Shown: positions 25,710 through 37,709 of the stretch, piece after piece
Layout of the letters: the number at the start of each line of letters is the position of its first letter
Numbering within the stretch: position 1 is the stretch's first letter
Assembly (NCBI GenBank): GCA_027064525.1
Contig: JAMOPJ010000038.1
Coordinates: 26,142-90,141, forward strand
Length of the DNA: 64,000 bases
Direction of reading: 5' to 3'
DNA from: Archaeoglobaceae archaeon
Lineage (GTDB): Archaea > Halobacteriota > Archaeoglobi > Archaeoglobales > Archaeoglobaceae
The notes under the pieces: generated by a model
Databases searched by the model: none
What the model was told of the DNA's origin: nothing
What the model saw: only the letters and a program-made list of their open reading frames with translations
Made by a program: the position numbers and the translations under genes

Positions 25710-28334
25710 ATGATTCCTAAGAGAATTGCGGGTATTAAGTTTGAGGTTTTAAGCCCTCAGGAGATTCGTCGAATGAGTGTTGCCAAGATCATCACTCCAG
25801 AAACTTACGATGATGACGGTTTTCCGATAGATGGAGGTCTAATGGATCTAAGGTTGGGAGTTATAGATCCCGGACTCAGATGCAAGACTTGCGGAGGTAA
25901 AGCTGGCGAGTGCCCCGGACACTTTGGGCACATAGAACTTGCCGCTCCGGTCATTCACGTCGGTTACGCCAAGCTTATAGCCAAGCTTCTGAATGCTACC
26001 TGCAGAGAGTGTGGAAGACTCCTGCTCAAGGAGAAGGTAAGGGACAAGTTTATCGAGGAGATCGAGAACCGCAAAAGACTTGGTCAAGATTACGAAGAAA
26101 TCATAAAAGAGGTATACAGAAGGGCTAAAGCCGTGAAGAAGTGTCCTCACTGCGGTGCCGATCAGATAGAGGTCAAATTCGAGAAACCGACATTCTACTA
26201 CGAAGGAGAACACAGACTAACGCCAAAAGACATCAGGGAGAGGTTGGAAAAGATTCCAGACGAAGATCTGCCCGCTTTGGGCTTGAATCCGAAGGCTGTA
26301 AGACCGGAATGGTTCGTGCTCACAGTTTTGCCCGTTCCGCCTGTAACCGTCAGACCTTCTATTATCCTCGAAACTGGTCAGAGGAGTGAAGACGACCTCA
26401 CTCATAAGCTCGTAGACATAATCAGAATCAACCAGAGGTTCTTGGAGAACAAGGAAGCCGGAGCTCCTCAGCTGATCCTTGAGGATCTTTGGGAGCTACT
26501 GCAGTATCACGTAACCACTTATTTGGACAACGAGGTAAGCGGAATTCCCCCAGCGAGGCATAGAAGTGGAAGACCGCTTAAAACCCTCGCCCAAAGACTA
26601 AAGGGCAAGGAGGGTAGGTTCAGAGGTAGTCTGAGCGGTAAGAGAGTAAACTTCTCCGCGAGAACTGTAATTAGCCCAGATCCATGCTTAAGCATAAATG
26701 AAGTAGGAGTGCCAAAGGTTATCGCTGAGGAGCTTACGGTTCCGTTGTATGTTACCGAGAGGAACATCGATGAAGCTAGAGAATATATCCTAAGGACCGA
26801 ACATCCTAAGGCCAACTACGTAATCAGACCAGATGGCAGAAGAATTAGAGTGATGGATACGAACAGGGAGGAGTTGGCCGAGAAGATCGAGCCAGGTTGG
26901 ATTGTAGAAAGACAGCTCAAGGATGGAGATATAGTCCTCTTCAACAGACAGCCCTCCTTACACAGAATGAGCATTATGGCTCACTATGTTAGAGTTCTGC
27001 CCTACAAGACGTTCAGACTCAACCCAGCCGTCTGCCCACCATACAACGCTGACTTCGACGGAGATGAGATGAACTTGCATGTGCCCCAGAGTTTGGAAGC
27101 TCAGGCTGAAGCGAAGATCTTGATGGCCGTTCAGGAACACATACTCAGCCCAAGATTTGGTGGACCTATCATAGGAGGTATCCACGATCACATATCCGGC
27201 TTATACCTGCTTACAAGAGGTGAGAGGAGGTTTACGAGAGAAGAGGTCATGTCGATAATCAGACCTCTCAACGTCAAGGAACTTCCACCACCGAAGTATG
27301 CTGAGGATGGTAAGGAATACTGGACCGGAAAGCAGATATTCAGTCTAATTCTGCCAGACATAACGCTCGAATTCAAAGCCGAGATCTGCCAAGGATGTGA
27401 CGAGTGCAAGAAGGAGGAGTGTCCGTATGACGCTTACGTCATTATAAAGAACGGTGAGCTGATCAAGGGAACCATCGATGAGAAGGCTGTAGGAGCTTTC
27501 AAGGGCATTATAATCGATGAGATCGTCAGGAAGTATGGAACCGAGAAGGCTAAAGAGTTTATCGATCAGATGACTCATCTGGCTATTAGAGCTATAATGT
27601 TCACAGGTTTCACGATCGGTATAGACGACGAAGACATCCCGCAGGAGGCTATTGAGCAGATAAAGGAGGTTATCGCCGAGGCTGAAAGGAGAGTCGAGGA
27701 GCTAATCAAAGCTTACAGGGAAGGGAATTTGGAACCTATGCCGGGAAGAAGCTTAGAGGAGACTCTTGAGATGATGATCATGCGAGAATTAGGTAAGGCA
27801 AGAGACCAAGCCGGTAAAATTGCTGGAAAGTTCTTGGGTATGGACAACGCTGCAGTTATCATGGCTGTCAGCGGTGCAAGAGGTTCGATGCTCAACCTAA
27901 CCCAGATGGCAGCCTGCATTGGACAACAGTCTGTAAGAGGAGAGAGAATTAAAAGAGGCTACACATACACGAACAGAACCCTCCCGCATTTCAAGCCCGG
28001 AGATCTAAGTGCTAAAGCCAGAGGCTTTGTTGAGAGCAGCTACAAGCGAGGTTTAAACCCAATAGAGTTCTTCTTCCATGCCATGGGTGGTAGAGAAGGA
28101 CTGGTTGACACAGCTGTCAGAACTTCCCAGTCCGGTTACCTGCAGAGGAGACTTATCAACGCTCTGCAAGACCTGAAGGTTGAATATGACGGAACTGTCA
28201 AAGAGCAGACATCTGGAACACTCGTTCAGTTCAGATACGGTGAAGACGGTGTAGATCCGATGAAGAGCTTTAGAGGTAAGTCGGTCGATATAGAAAGAAT
28301 CGTTAAGGAAGTTTTTGCTGAAGAAAGGAGGTGA
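25710..28334 (+). CDS. rpoA1: DNA-directed RNA polymerase subunit A' (Rpb1 N-terminal part)
   Basis: An 874-residue catalytic subunit. It has zinc sites CKTCGGKAGECPGHFGHIEL and CRECG...CPHCGA, the absolutely conserved catalytic loop YNADFDGDEMN with three Asp, FNRQPSLHRMSIMAH before it, and bridge-helix sequences at the end. A cysteine-rich insertion CQGCDECKKEECPYDAY near residue 560 is also present. ATG 25710 follows GAGGTGGTT. Confidence 0.98.
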   Translation: MIPKRIAGIKFEVLSPQEIRRMSVAKIITPETYDDDGFPIDGGLMDLRLGVIDPGLRCKTCGGKAGECPGHFGHIELAAPVIHVGYAKLIAKLLNATCRECGRLLLKEKVRDKFIEEIENRKRLGQDYEEIIKEVYRRAKAVKKCPHCGADQIEVKFEKPTFYYEGEHRLTPKDIRERLEKIPDEDLPALGLNPKAVRPEWFVLTVLPVPPVTVRPSIILETGQRSEDDLTHKLVDIIRINQRFLENKEAGAPQLILEDLWELLQYHVTTYLDNEVSGIPPARHRSGRPLKTLAQRLKGKEGRFRGSLSGKRVNFSARTVISPDPCLSINEVGVPKVIAEELTVPLYVTERNIDEAREYILRTEHPKANYVIRPDGRRIRVMDTNREELAEKIEPGWIVERQLKDGDIVLFNRQPSLHRMSIMAHYVRVLPYKTFRLNPAVCPPYNADFDGDEMNLHVPQSLEAQAEAKILMAVQEHILSPRFGGPIIGGIHDHISGLYLLTRGERRFTREEVMSIIRPLNVKELPPPKYAEDGKEYWTGKQIFSLILPDITLEFKAEICQGCDECKKEECPYDAYVIIKNGELIKGTIDEKAVGAFKGIIIDEIVRKYGTEKAKEFIDQMTHLAIRAIMFTGFTIGIDDEDIPQEAIEQIKEVIAEAERRVEELIKAYREGNLEPMPGRSLEETLEMMIMRELGKARDQAGKIAGKFLGMDNAAVIMAVSGARGSMLNLTQMAACIGQQSVRGERIKRGYTYTNRTLPHFKPGDLSAKARGFVESSYKRGLNPIEFFFHAMGGREGLVDTAVRTSQSGYLQRRLINALQDLKVEYDGTVKEQTSGTLVQFRYGEDGVDPMKSFRGKSVDIERIVKEVFAEERR

Positions 28335-29776
<1,442 letters not shown>

Positions 29777-29787
29777 GGTTTGGTATT

Positions 29788-30207
29788 ATGGAGGTGAAGC
29801 TCTCAGCGGAGAGCATTCGTTATCTTACTCTTTTTGAAAGTCTAACCGGAGCAAGTGTCAAGGACTGCATAGTGCAAGATGACAAGGTGATATTCGTAGT
29901 CAGAAAGGGTGATATGGGCATTGCAATAGGCAAAGGGGGTATAAACGTCGAAAGAGCAAGAGAACTAATAGGCAAAAAGATTGAGATTATTGAGCATTCT
30001 GATGATCCTGTTGAATTTATTACCAACATTTTTAAGCCTATAAAGGTGACTGTTAAGATCGTCGAGAGGGGTGGAAAGAAGATAGCACAAGTTAGTGTAA
30101 ATCCTCAATATAAGGGTTTGATAATAGGCAAGGGTGGAAAGAACATAAACAAGGCTAAGGAACTCGCAAGAAGGCATCACGATATTGATGATATAATTGT
30201 GAAATAA
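29788..30207 (+). CDS. nusA: Archaeal NusA-like KH-domain transcription factor
   Basis: The protein has two KH domains with GxxG loops in AIGKGGINVERARELIGKKI and LIIGKGGKNINKAKELARRH. It lacks the S1 and N-terminal domains of bacterial NusA, as is normal for archaea. Its place after rpl30e is conserved. ATG 29788 starts MEVKLSAESIRYL like other members; an earlier ATG at 29773 overlapping the rpl30e stop would add five residues. Confidence 0.93.
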   Translation: MEVKLSAESIRYLTLFESLTGASVKDCIVQDDKVIFVVRKGDMGIAIGKGGINVERARELIGKKIEIIEHSDDPVEFITNIFKPIKVTVKIVERGGKKIAQVSVNPQYKGLIIGKGGKNINKAKELARRHHDIDDIIVK

Positions 30208-30244
30208 TAGGTATGGTGGGATTACCAATGGCTATTTATACTCC

Positions 30245-30305
30245 TCTAGTTCCGAGATAAAGTTTAAAAAATCAGAACAACCCTAATTGTTAGGAGGTGA
30301 CGCTC
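30245..30305 (+). promoter_or_regulatory. Promoter before rps12
   Basis: AAAGTTTAAAAAAT around 30259-30272 is TATA-like and lies about 35 bases before the rps12 ATG, which has GGAGGTGA five bases upstream. This is a likely second transcription start within the cluster. Confidence 0.45.
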
Positions 30306-30734
30306 ATGGGTAAGGGGTTATTTGCGGCGAGAAAGCTGATAGAAAACAGGAAAAAGTTCAGATGGAGCGACAGAAGATACGTTAGAAGAATACTCGAACT
30401 TAAGGAGAAATCAGACCCATTGGAAGGTGCTCCACAAGCGAGAGGTATAGTGCTTGAGAAGATTGGAATCGAAGCCAGACAGCCGAACTCAGCTATCAGA
30501 AAAGCCGTGAGAGTCCAGCTGATTAAGAACGGTAGGCAGGTTACAGCATTCTGCCCCGGAGATGGAGCGATAAACTTCATCGACGAACACGACGAAGTGA
30601 TAATCGAAGGTATCGGTGGAAGAATGGGTAGATCGATGGGTGACATCCCCGGTGTAAGATACAAGGTAGTAATGGTAAACGGTGTATCGCTTAAGGAACT
30701 TGTAAGAGGTAGAAAGGAGAAGCCGCTCAGGTGA
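30306..30734 (+). CDS. rps12: Ribosomal protein uS12
   Basis: The 142-residue archaeal uS12 contains [39 protein letters not shown] and the decoding-site segment [16 protein letters not shown]. It ends with [23 protein letters not shown] 30306 is chosen over a GTG inside the ribosome site. Confidence 0.98.
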   Translation: MGKGLFAARKLIENRKKFRWSDRRYVRRILELKEKSDPLEGAPQARGIVLEKIGIEARQPNSAIRKAVRVQLIKNGRQVTAFCPGDGAINFIDEHDEVIIEGIGGRMGRSMGDIPGVRYKVVMVNGVSLKELVRGRKEKPLR

Positions 30735-30738
30735 GACC

Positions 30739-31323
30739 ATGAAATATGGATTCACAAAGGAGGAATTATTGGTATTCGGAAAGTGGGATCCTGAGGAAGT
30801 CGAGGTAAAGGATCCGGCACTTAAGAACTACATCTGCTTGGAGCCGAGATACGTAATTCACACGCATGGAAGACATGCGAACATTCCGTTTGCTAAACAA
30901 AACGTGTTCATCGTTGAGAGGCTCATAAATAAGGTGATGAGAAAGGGCAAGAACACTGGCAAGAAGATGCTCGCATACGACATCGTCAGGCAGGCTTTCG
31001 AGATAATCCATCGCAAGACCAAGAAGAACCCACTGCAGGTGTTGGTGGATGCTATAATTAACGCTGGCCCAAGAGAGGAGGTAGTCAGACTCAAATACGG
31101 TGGTATCGCAGTTCCGAAGTCGGTTGATACTTCATCGCTCAGAAGGGTCGATGTTGCACTTAGAAACATAGCTGAGGGAGCACGTTTGGCAGCTTTCAAG
31201 TCGAAGAAGAGCATTGCTGAATGTTTGGCTGATGAGTTAATTGCTGCAGCCAACAACGATCCGAAGAGTTACGCAGTTGCCAAGAAGGAAGAAGTAGAGA
31301 GAGTTGCCAAGTCTGCAAGATAA
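30739..31323 (+). CDS. rps7: Ribosomal protein uS7
   Basis: A 194-residue uS7 with the archaeal N-terminal extension. Diagnostic segments are [39 protein letters not shown] and [19 protein letters not shown]. It binds the 3' domain of 16S rRNA at the head of the small subunit. It follows uS12 after four bases, as in the str operon. Confidence 0.98.
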   Translation: MKYGFTKEELLVFGKWDPEEVEVKDPALKNYICLEPRYVIHTHGRHANIPFAKQNVFIVERLINKVMRKGKNTGKKMLAYDIVRQAFEIIHRKTKKNPLQVLVDAIINAGPREEVVRLKYGGIAVPKSVDTSSLRRVDVALRNIAEGARLAAFKSKKSIAECLADELIAAANNDPKSYAVAKKEEVERVAKSAR

Positions 31324-31376
31324 CCATTTTTTAATGTTTATTTTTATTGAATAAATTATATATGAGGTGGTAATTT
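31324..31376 (+). promoter_or_regulatory. T-rich terminator and promoter between rps7 and EF-2
   Basis: TTTTTTAATGTTTATTTTTATT directly after the rps7 stop can terminate transcription. AAATTATATAT is a TATA-like element just before GAGGTGG and the EF-2 ATG; its closeness to the ATG makes it a weak promoter candidate. Confidence 0.4.
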
Positions 31377-33566
31377 ATGGTTAGAGCAAAGAAAATGGTT
31401 GATAAGATTAAAGAATTGATGTGGAAACCGGAGCAGATCAGAAACATGGGTATAGTCGCGCACATCGATCACGGAAAAACGACGTTGAGCGATAACCTGT
31501 TAGCCGGAGCCGGAATGATCAGTGAAGAGCTTGCGGGGCAACAGCTCTACTTGGACTTCGATGAGCAGGAGAAAGAGAGAGGTATTACTATAAACGCCGC
31601 AAACGTTTCGATGGTTCACGAATACAAGGGTAAAGAATATCTGATCAACCTGATAGACACACCCGGTCACGTTGACTTCGGAGGAGACGTAACGAGAGCA
31701 ATGAGAGCCGTTGACGGTGTAATAGTCGTCGTTGATGCTGTCGAAGGAGTAATGCCACAGACCGAAACGGTGCTCAGGCAGGCGTTAAGAGAGAACGTCA
31801 AGCCCGTGCTTTTCATCAACAAAGTTGACAGACTCATCAGAGAGCTTGAGCTCACACCGGATCAGATGCAGGAAAAGCTGATGAAGGTCATCTTGGAAGT
31901 AAACAAGCTCATCAAGGCTATGAAACCGGAGAAATACAAGGAGTGGATGTTGAAAGTCGAAGACGGTAGCGTAGCCTTCGGTTCTGCCCTTTACAAGTGG
32001 GCGGTCAGCGTTCCGGCGATGAAAGAGACTGGCATCGGTTTCAAAGAAGTTTACAAGTATCTCAAGGAGGACAATTGGAAAGAGCTGGCTAAGAAGTCTC
32101 CACTGCACAAAGTAGTGCTCGACATGGTTATCAAACACCTACCCAACCCAATCGAGGCTCAGAAGGAGAGAATCAAGATCATCTGGAAAGGCGACATCAA
32201 CAGCCCAGAAGGACAAGCTATGGTTAATTGTGATCCGAAAGGTCCGGTAGCTCTTATGATTACGAAGATAATCGTCGATCCTCATGCCGGAGAAGTTGCT
32301 GTAGGAAGACTGTTCAGCGGAACGCTCAAGCCGGGAATGGAGCTATACATCGTTGACAGGAAGGCTAAGAACAGAGTTCAGACCGTAGGGCTGTTCATGG
32401 GGCCAAAGAGGGTTGAAGTGCCGGAGGTTCCGGCTGGTAACATCGTAGCAGTAGTAGGTTTGAGAGATGCCGTAGCGGGTTCAACTTGCTCTACGCTCGA
32501 GCACTTCGAGCCGTTTGAGGAGATCAAGCATATCAGTGAGCCAGTCGTTACGATGGCTATCGAAGCTAAGAACCCAAGAGACTTGCCGAAGCTCATAGAA
32601 GTTCTCAGACAGCTGGCTAAGGAAGACCCAACTCTGCATGTCACACTTAACGAAGAGACCGGAGAGCACCTAATCAGCGGAATGGGTGAGCTACACTTGG
32701 AGGTTAAAGTTGAAAAGATAAGAAGAGAGAAGGGTATTGAAGTTATCACCTCACCGCCGATTGTAGTTTTCAGAGAGACTGTAACCTCCACTTCGCCAGT
32801 TGTAGAGGGTAAATCGCCAAACAGACACAACAAGTTCTACATCGTAGTTGAACCCTTGCCGCAAGAGGTCATCAAGCTCTTCAAAGAGGAAAACATCGAC
32901 ATAAGAAAGGCTGATAAGAAGGAACTAAGGAAGAAGCTTGTTGACGCTGGCTTGAGCAAGGAAGAGGCAGCCGGTATCGTTGACTACTACGAGGGTAACG
33001 TGCTGTGCGATGTTACCAAGGGTATCCAGTATCTGAACGAGACGATGGATCTGATCATTCAGGGATTCAGAGAAGCCATGAGCGCCGGGCCTTTGGCCAA
33101 AGAGCCTTGCATGGGTGTTAAGGTTAAGCTTGTAGACTGTAAGCTACACGAGGATGCTGTCCACAGAGGTCCAGCTCAGGTAATTCCAGCAGTTAAGGGT
33201 GCCATATATGCGGCTATGCTACAAGCTAATCCGACGTTACTTGAGCCATACCAGAAGGTGTTCATCACAGTTCCACAGGATATGCTTGGAAACGTAACAA
33301 GGGAGATCCAAGGTAGAAGAGGTCAGATCTTAGAGATGAGAACTGAAGGAGATCTGGTTACCATCGTAGCTAAGGCTCCTGTTAAGGAAATGTTTGGATT
33401 CGCCGGAGCCATTAGATCAGCGACTGCCGGTAAGGCGATGTGGAGCGTTGAGCATGCTGGCTTTGAACCGGTTCCACAAGCATTGCTTGACAACTTCATC
33501 ATGGAAGTCAGAAAGAGAAAGGGTATGAAGTTAGAGCTACCCAAGCCTGAGGACTTCTTGCCGTAA
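31377..33566 (+). CDS. fusA: Translation elongation factor EF-2
   Basis: The 729-residue GTPase catalyses ribosome translocation. G1 is [16 protein letters not shown]2 RGITI, G3 [12 protein letters not shown] and G4 NKVDR. Near the C-terminus [12 protein letters not shown] carries the His that becomes diphthamide, followed by [15 protein letters not shown]. The length is normal for archaeal EF-2. EF-1A, often the next gene, is absent here. Confidence 0.98.
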   Translation: MVRAKKMVDKIKELMWKPEQIRNMGIVAHIDHGKTTLSDNLLAGAGMISEELAGQQLYLDFDEQEKERGITINAANVSMVHEYKGKEYLINLIDTPGHVDFGGDVTRAMRAVDGVIVVVDAVEGVMPQTETVLRQALRENVKPVLFINKVDRLIRELELTPDQMQEKLMKVILEVNKLIKAMKPEKYKEWMLKVEDGSVAFGSALYKWAVSVPAMKETGIGFKEVYKYLKEDNWKELAKKSPLHKVVLDMVIKHLPNPIEAQKERIKIIWKGDINSPEGQAMVNCDPKGPVALMITKIIVDPHAGEVAVGRLFSGTLKPGMELYIVDRKAKNRVQTVGLFMGPKRVEVPEVPAGNIVAVVGLRDAVAGSTCSTLEHFEPFEEIKHISEPVVTMAIEAKNPRDLPKLIEVLRQLAKEDPTLHVTLNEETGEHLISGMGELHLEVKVEKIRREKGIEVITSPPIVVFRETVTSTSPVVEGKSPNRHNKFYIVVEPLPQEVIKLFKEENIDIRKADKKELRKKLVDAGLSKEEAAGIVDYYEGNVLCDVTKGIQYLNETMDLIIQGFREAMSAGPLAKEPCMGVKVKLVDCKLHEDAVHRGPAQVIPAVKGAIYAAMLQANPTLLEPYQKVFITVPQDMLGNVTREIQGRRGQILEMRTEGDLVTIVAKAPVKEMFGFAGAIRSATAGKAMWSVEHAGFEPVPQALLDNFIMEVRKRKGMKLELPKPEDFLP

Positions 33567-33612
33567 TTTTTCTATTATTACTCTTTTAGCTTTTTTTGCT
33601 TTATTATTTTTG
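33567..33612 (+). terminator. Oligo-T terminator after EF-2
   Basis: Several T-runs, including seven T at about 33590-33596 and five T at about 33606-33611, follow the EF-2 stop and end the long rpo-rps-fusA cluster. Confidence 0.55.
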
Positions 33613-33653
33613 ATACTGAAACGCTAAAATAATCTGAGAACTCAATTTGATCA

Positions 33654-34256
33654 ATGCGGGAATACATTGAAAGACTAAAGAAGATTGAAAATCCATTTAA
33701 GCGGAGACTCTTACTTGTGGGAATTTTGACCAAGGAGCTTGAGAAAAGAGGAGTAATTCCAATTCTTGTTGGCGGTAATGCACTCGAATTATACACTTTA
33801 GGTGGTTACTCCACTTCAGACATCGATTTGATTTGTTTGGATAGAGAACTTGTCGGAGAAGTTTTGGAGAAACTTGGATTCAGAAAATTTGAAAGATTTT
33901 GGCTGAATGAGGAACTTGGGATAGTTGTAGAAATTCCAGATATCACACTGGCAGGTAGCATGGATAAAATAGAGATTTTCGAAGTTGATGATTTCAAGGT
34001 TTATGTCATAGGTAAGGAAGATCTAATCGTCGATAGGCTTAATGCTTGTGTTTTTTGGAAATCTAAGGACGATTGTAGATGGGCAAAGGAGCTAATACTA
34101 CTCTATTACGATAAGATAGACTGGAGATATCTTGAAGATAGATGCAGAAAGGAAGGTGTTATAGATGAACTAATCAAAATTAAGATGGAAGTGGAGGAGA
34201 TTTTGAATGAGGTTGGAGGAACTGATAGAAGAGAAAAGAAAGAAACTGTGGATTAG
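33654..34256 (+). CDS. Nucleotidyltransferase-fold protein (DUF6036/AbiEii-like)
   Basis: The 200-residue protein has a minimal nucleotidyltransferase core: VGGNALELYTLGGYSTSDID (Gly-Gly loop plus the D-x-D metal pair) and a third acidic residue probably in VVEIPDITLAG. It also contains YVIGKEDLIVDRLNACVFWK, as in families of predicted NTases such as DUF6036 and the AbiEii/MenT toxins. It is AT-rich and preceded by its own TATA-like CTAAAATAATC. A small basic gene overlaps its end by 50 bases. A toxin role is possible but unproven. Confidence 0.7.
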   Translation: MREYIERLKKIENPFKRRLLLVGILTKELEKRGVIPILVGGNALELYTLGGYSTSDIDLICLDRELVGEVLEKLGFRKFERFWLNEELGIVVEIPDITLAGSMDKIEIFEVDDFKVYVIGKEDLIVDRLNACVFWKSKDDCRWAKELILLYYDKIDWRYLEDRCRKEGVIDELIKIKMEVEEILNEVGGTDRREKKETVD

Positions 34257-34407
34257 AGGCTACTTAAAGAAAAAGATAAGAAGAAGGCCAAGAGATCCTG
34301 AAAAAGAGAAATTGTTGATCATACTTGACTATATGCGCTTTAGAAGGTTTATTCAAGAAGGAAAGCTCGAGATTATTGGAGATCGAAGATACAGGTTAAA
34401 GATTTAA
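34207..34407 (+). CDS. Small basic protein overlapping the nucleotidyltransferase gene
   Basis: A 66-residue, strongly basic helical protein (KKLWIRGYLKKKIRRRPRDP, then ILDYMRFRRFIQEGKLEIIG). It starts at ATG 34207, with GTGGAGGAG upstream, inside the last 50 bases of the nucleotidyltransferase gene. It could be a cognate partner (antitoxin or nucleic-acid binder). No family is recognised. Confidence 0.6.
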   Translation: MRLEELIEEKRKKLWIRGYLKKKIRRRPRDPEKEKLLIILDYMRFRRFIQEGKLEIIGDRRYRLKI

Positions 34408-34428
34408 GGGCACCTCATCAACTGTTAT

Positions 34429-34845
34429 TCAATAAACATCAGACTCAATCGCAACGTATTTCATCTCTCTCAGATAGCCTATCGGAATTCCCTCCTGCTT
34501 AGCCTTCTTCTTGAGTCTCTTGTCGTTCGTGATCAAAACGCAACCGAACCTTCTGGCAGTTTCAAGCAGAGCTACATCGGTTCCAACAGCTTCGATCTCA
34601 ACAACCTCACAAAATCTCTCAACCAAGCTCAATGCGAACCTTGTCGCTTGCCTTTCTTTGCCAGTTAACGAAATCGACAGATTCTTGAGCTCTTCAACGA
34701 CCTTCGACGGAACGATAAACTTGTTAAAGCCCAATTCTCTAAGCTGGGCAAAGACGTCAACCCTTTCGGTAAAAATATACATGAGAACGTTCGTATCTAA
34801 AACAGCACACCTTACCTTATAGTTCCCGCACCTATCAATCTCCAT
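34429..34845 (-). CDS. PIN-domain nuclease (Fcf1/VapC-like) next to aIF2-gamma
   Basis: The 138-residue PIN protein has the acidic triad pattern: [44 protein letters not shown] and NDKRLKKKA. Archaeal members beside the aIF2-gamma gene are known and resemble Fcf1/Utp24, an rRNA-processing nuclease; VapC toxins are the other possibility, but no VapB partner is adjacent. The start ATG 34845 lies inside the end of the aIF2-gamma gene (34-base overlap); no later start codon precedes the first strand. Confidence 0.82.
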   Translation of the reverse strand: MEIDRCGNYKVRCAVLDTNVLMYIFTERVDVFAQLRELGFNKFIVPSKVVEELKNLSISLTGKERQATRFALSLVERFCEVVEIEAVGTDVALLETARRFGCVLITNDKRLKKKAKQEGIPIGYLREMKYVAIESDVY

Positions 34846-36041
34846 CTCCCACCGACTCTTCTGCTTATAGCAACTCTCCAGCCCGACTCAGCACAGACCG
34901 GTCTCTTGAGCTTGACCTCCACCACGTCATCTCTCGCTGAGGTTACAGTTCCAAGTGTCACTGCAGTTCCAATTACGAGCATCAGAGGCTCGTTCATCTT
35001 GATCTTCTCAACTTTTATCTCCTTCTCAACTCCTACAACCCTTTCAAGCAGATGAACATCCATCGTGAACTCCGTAAGGACATCTGGCAGTTCGTTCGGA
35101 TGACCCAAGACATTACCAACCAATCCATCGCTTTTAGTCAAAGCTGGGTCGAGCTTCGTTGAAACACCAATTAATCCGCCGGGTGTTGCTTCTTCAACCT
35201 TTCTGCCCGAAGCCATTATGCTAACAACTTCTGAATGGAGAGGCTGCCAGTTTCCTCTTTCATCCTTTATCCCCGGTCTTATCTCGATCTCATCTCCAAC
35301 TCTCAGCCTTCCTCTCGCTAAAGATCCTCCAACTACACCCCCAATGAGATTCTCAGGTTTTGTGCCAGGTTTGTTCACATCGAAGCTTCTCGCTATGTGC
35401 ATCAAAGGTGGAGAATCCAGATCTCTTTCGGGCGTTGGAATTGTCTCCTCTATCGCCTCAATCAGCGCATCGATGTTAACCTTTTGCTGGGCTGAAATCG
35501 GGATTATAGGTGCGTTCTCAGCAATCGTTCCCTTAATGAACTCCTTGATCTCCTGGTAGTTCTCCAGTATCCTCTCCTTCGGAACGGTGTCGATCTTGTT
35601 CTGGGCTATCACGATTTTATCTACTCCTATAATTTCCAAAGCCATCAAATGTTCTTTCGTCTGCGGTCTTGGGCACTTTTCGTTTGCTGCTATTACCAAA
35701 ATCGCCCCATCCATCAGTGCAGCACCGCTGAGCATAGTAGCCATCAGCATCTCGTGTCCAGGGCTATCTACAAAGCTTACAGTCCTAAGAATTTCGGTCT
35801 TAACGCCGTGAATCGGGCATATTCTCTCGGTTGTGTAAGCTTGAGGAGGCTCACATTCGGGACATTTCCTAAAAGTTGCATCTGCATAACCCAACCTTAT
35901 AGTAATTCCTCTTTTGATCTCCTCACTGTGCCTGTCAGTCCAAACGCCGCTCAAAGCTGCAACCAATGTCGTTTTACCGTGATCAACGTGACCAACCAAT
36001 CCTATATTAACTTCCGGAAGTGGAGCGTCTTCATCTATCAT
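34812..36041 (-). CDS. eif2g: Translation initiation factor aIF2 gamma subunit
   Basis: The 409-residue GTPase delivers Met-tRNAi. It has G1 [20 protein letters not shown], switch [13 protein letters not shown]3 [14 protein letters not shown]4 AQNKIDTV and EF-Tu-like domains II and III. The zinc knuckle after switch I reads CPECE...ICPIHG, so the fourth ligand position appears to be His rather than the usual Cys. It overlaps the PIN gene. Confidence 0.97.
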   Translation of the reverse strand: MIDEDAPLPEVNIGLVGHVDHGKTTLVAALSGVWTDRHSEEIKRGITIRLGYADATFRKCPECEPPQAYTTERICPIHGVKTEILRTVSFVDSPGHEMLMATMLSGAALMDGAILVIAANEKCPRPQTKEHLMALEIIGVDKIVIAQNKIDTVPKERILENYQEIKEFIKGTIAENAPIIPISAQQKVNIDALIEAIEETIPTPERDLDSPPLMHIARSFDVNKPGTKPENLIGGVVGGSLARGRLRVGDEIEIRPGIKDERGNWQPLHSEVVSIMASGRKVEEATPGGLIGVSTKLDPALTKSDGLVGNVLGHPNELPDVLTEFTMDVHLLERVVGVEKEIKVEKIKMNEPLMLVIGTAVTLGTVTSARDDVVEVKLKRPVCAESGWRVAISRRVGGRWRLIGAGTIR

Positions 36042-36108
36042 GATGTTTTAAGAAGTCCGGCAATGTATTTAACTTTTTGCAAGACTAAAAGTTTTATTAT
36101 AATTCTAA

Positions 36109-37293
36109 TCAAATTTTTTCAAACACGTTCTTAGCGATCTCATCATCAGTCAGATAGCAGTCCGGATCGTCTCCCCAAAGATCCCCGGCTCTTAAAGCTC
36201 TAAGCCTGAACCCACCACAGAACTGCCTGTAGGCACAGCGCCCGCATCTTCCCCTAAGATACTTAGTCTTGTTCCTGAGCTTTATCAGAAGTTCATCCTT
36301 TGGATTTAGCCAGATCTCACTAAATCTATCCTCCCTAACGTTTCCACACGTATGATCCCACCAGAACTGGTTCGGATGGACATCTCCAAACATGTCTATG
36401 TTGGCTAGCTGTGCACCGCTCCTATCTCCTCCCCTAAACTTCAGAAATTCGAACGCCTTGATCGCAAGCTCCTCGTCTATCTCCTTAAGCTTCAAGCAGA
36501 CGTAAACACCATCGCACGGATTATCTACGGTTAATATTTCGGTCTTACATCCTTCATCGTGCAACTCGATAGCCTTATCGAAAAGCCAGTCCAAGAGTTC
36601 TCTCCTCTCCTTCAAGCTTATATCGTAGCTGAAATCAGCCCTTCCAGATGGGACGAGATGATAAAGGCAAAATCTCGGAATTTCGTTTTCAGCAAGTAGA
36701 TCTACAACAGCTGGTATGTCCTTGATGTTGAACTTCGTCACTGTAAACCTTATTCCAGTCAGCAGTCCAGCCTCTTTTGCATTGATCAAACCCTCAAAAG
36801 CTCTCTCAAAAGCTCCTTCGACACCTCTAAACTTGTCATTCGTATCCTTCATCCCGTCTATACTAACACCCACGTATTCGAATCCAGCCTCCTTAAGACT
36901 ATCCGCAACTTCCGGAGAGACGAGAGTTCCGTTCGTTGAAAGGGCGATCTTCAGACCCTTTTCTTTAGCGTAGCTCGCGAGCTCGAATATATCTTTTCTG
37001 AGTAACGGTTCTCCACCGCTGAAAAGGATGAGAGGAACCTTCATCTCCGCAAGATCGTCTATGACAGCTTTGCACTCTTCAGTTGTAAGCTCGCCGCTCG
37101 TGCTCGAGTCGGCAGAAGCGTAACAGTGAACGCATTTTAAGTTGCAAGCTTTAGTGACGTTCCAAACTACAACGGGCTTGAGACTTTTGCTGAGTTCTAC
37201 AAGCTTCTTAGGAACATGACTCCTATCACCTTCATACGTGATTCTCTCAGAGACTGTAGCCTTACCAGTTGCCATCTTAGTGATGCTGATCAT
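36109..37293 (-). CDS. ahbC: Radical SAM 12,18-didecarboxysiroheme deacetylase AhbC (heme biosynthesis)
   Basis: The 394-residue radical SAM protein has the CxxxCxxC motif in KACNLKCVHCYA after PVVVWNVT, and a SPASM-like C-terminal cysteine set: CGNVREDRFSEIW, RGRCGRCAYRQFCGGFRLRA and DPDCYLTDDEI. The start MISITK and the DVHPNQFWWDH segment are typical of AhbC/NirJ2, the enzyme removing acetate side chains of 12,18-didecarboxysiroheme in the siroheme-dependent heme route of sulfate reducers and archaea. AhbD is the closest alternative. No other ahb genes are adjacent. Confidence 0.82.
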   Translation of the reverse strand: MISITKMATGKATVSERITYEGDRSHVPKKLVELSKSLKPVVVWNVTKACNLKCVHCYASADSSTSGELTTEECKAVIDDLAEMKVPLILFSGGEPLLRKDIFELASYAKEKGLKIALSTNGTLVSPEVADSLKEAGFEYVGVSIDGMKDTNDKFRGVEGAFERAFEGLINAKEAGLLTGIRFTVTKFNIKDIPAVVDLLAENEIPRFCLYHLVPSGRADFSYDISLKERRELLDWLFDKAIELHDEGCKTEILTVDNPCDGVYVCLKLKEIDEELAIKAFEFLKFRGGDRSGAQLANIDMFGDVHPNQFWWDHTCGNVREDRFSEIWLNPKDELLIKLRNKTKYLRGRCGRCAYRQFCGGFRLRALRAGDLWGDDPDCYLTDDEIAKNVFEKI

Positions 37294-37316
37294 GCGGATC
37301 GTTGGATCTCTCGATA

Positions 37317-37709
37317 TTAAATTTGACGATGCTCAAGCTTAAATATAAAATCAGCTAAGTCTTCAACTTCGGTAACTTCTTTACCGATTATTGAAAAAAT
37401 TCTCCTTCTAATTTCAATGTTTGGAACAACCCCCCAAGAAGAGAACTTTATTACCAAATCGTCCTTCAACGCTTCACCCTTCTTGTCCCAATCTGTCAGA
37501 ATGATAACCTCCCTACACCCGATCAGATCCACGAGCTCAGCATTTGAGTGGTTTGAAGATGTCAGAATCTCTCCCCTAACTCCCAACCTTCTCAGCGACT
37601 GCTTATCGTTCTTCCCCTCGACGACAATAACCGCTCCCTCTTCAGATCTCTCTATCAACTCATCTATAGCTGCCTTAAGCTTCAGATAAGCTTCTAATTT
37701 CAGCTTCAT
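37317..37709 (-). CDS. Toprim-domain protein (UPF0292 family)
   Basis: A 130-residue stand-alone Toprim domain: the catalytic Glu lies in AVIVVEGKNDKQSLRRLG and the D-x-D pair in VIILTDWDKKGEALKD. The family (UPF0292) is widespread in archaea and resembles the DnaG/RNase M5 Toprim. Its nucleic-acid target is not known. The ATG overlaps the end of the K+ channel gene by four bases. Confidence 0.88.
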   Translation of the reverse strand: MKLKLEAYLKLKAAIDELIERSEEGAVIVVEGKNDKQSLRRLGVRGEILTSSNHSNAELVDLIGCREVIILTDWDKKGEALKDDLVIKFSSWGVVPNIEIRRRIFSIIGKEVTEVEDLADFIFKLEHRQI

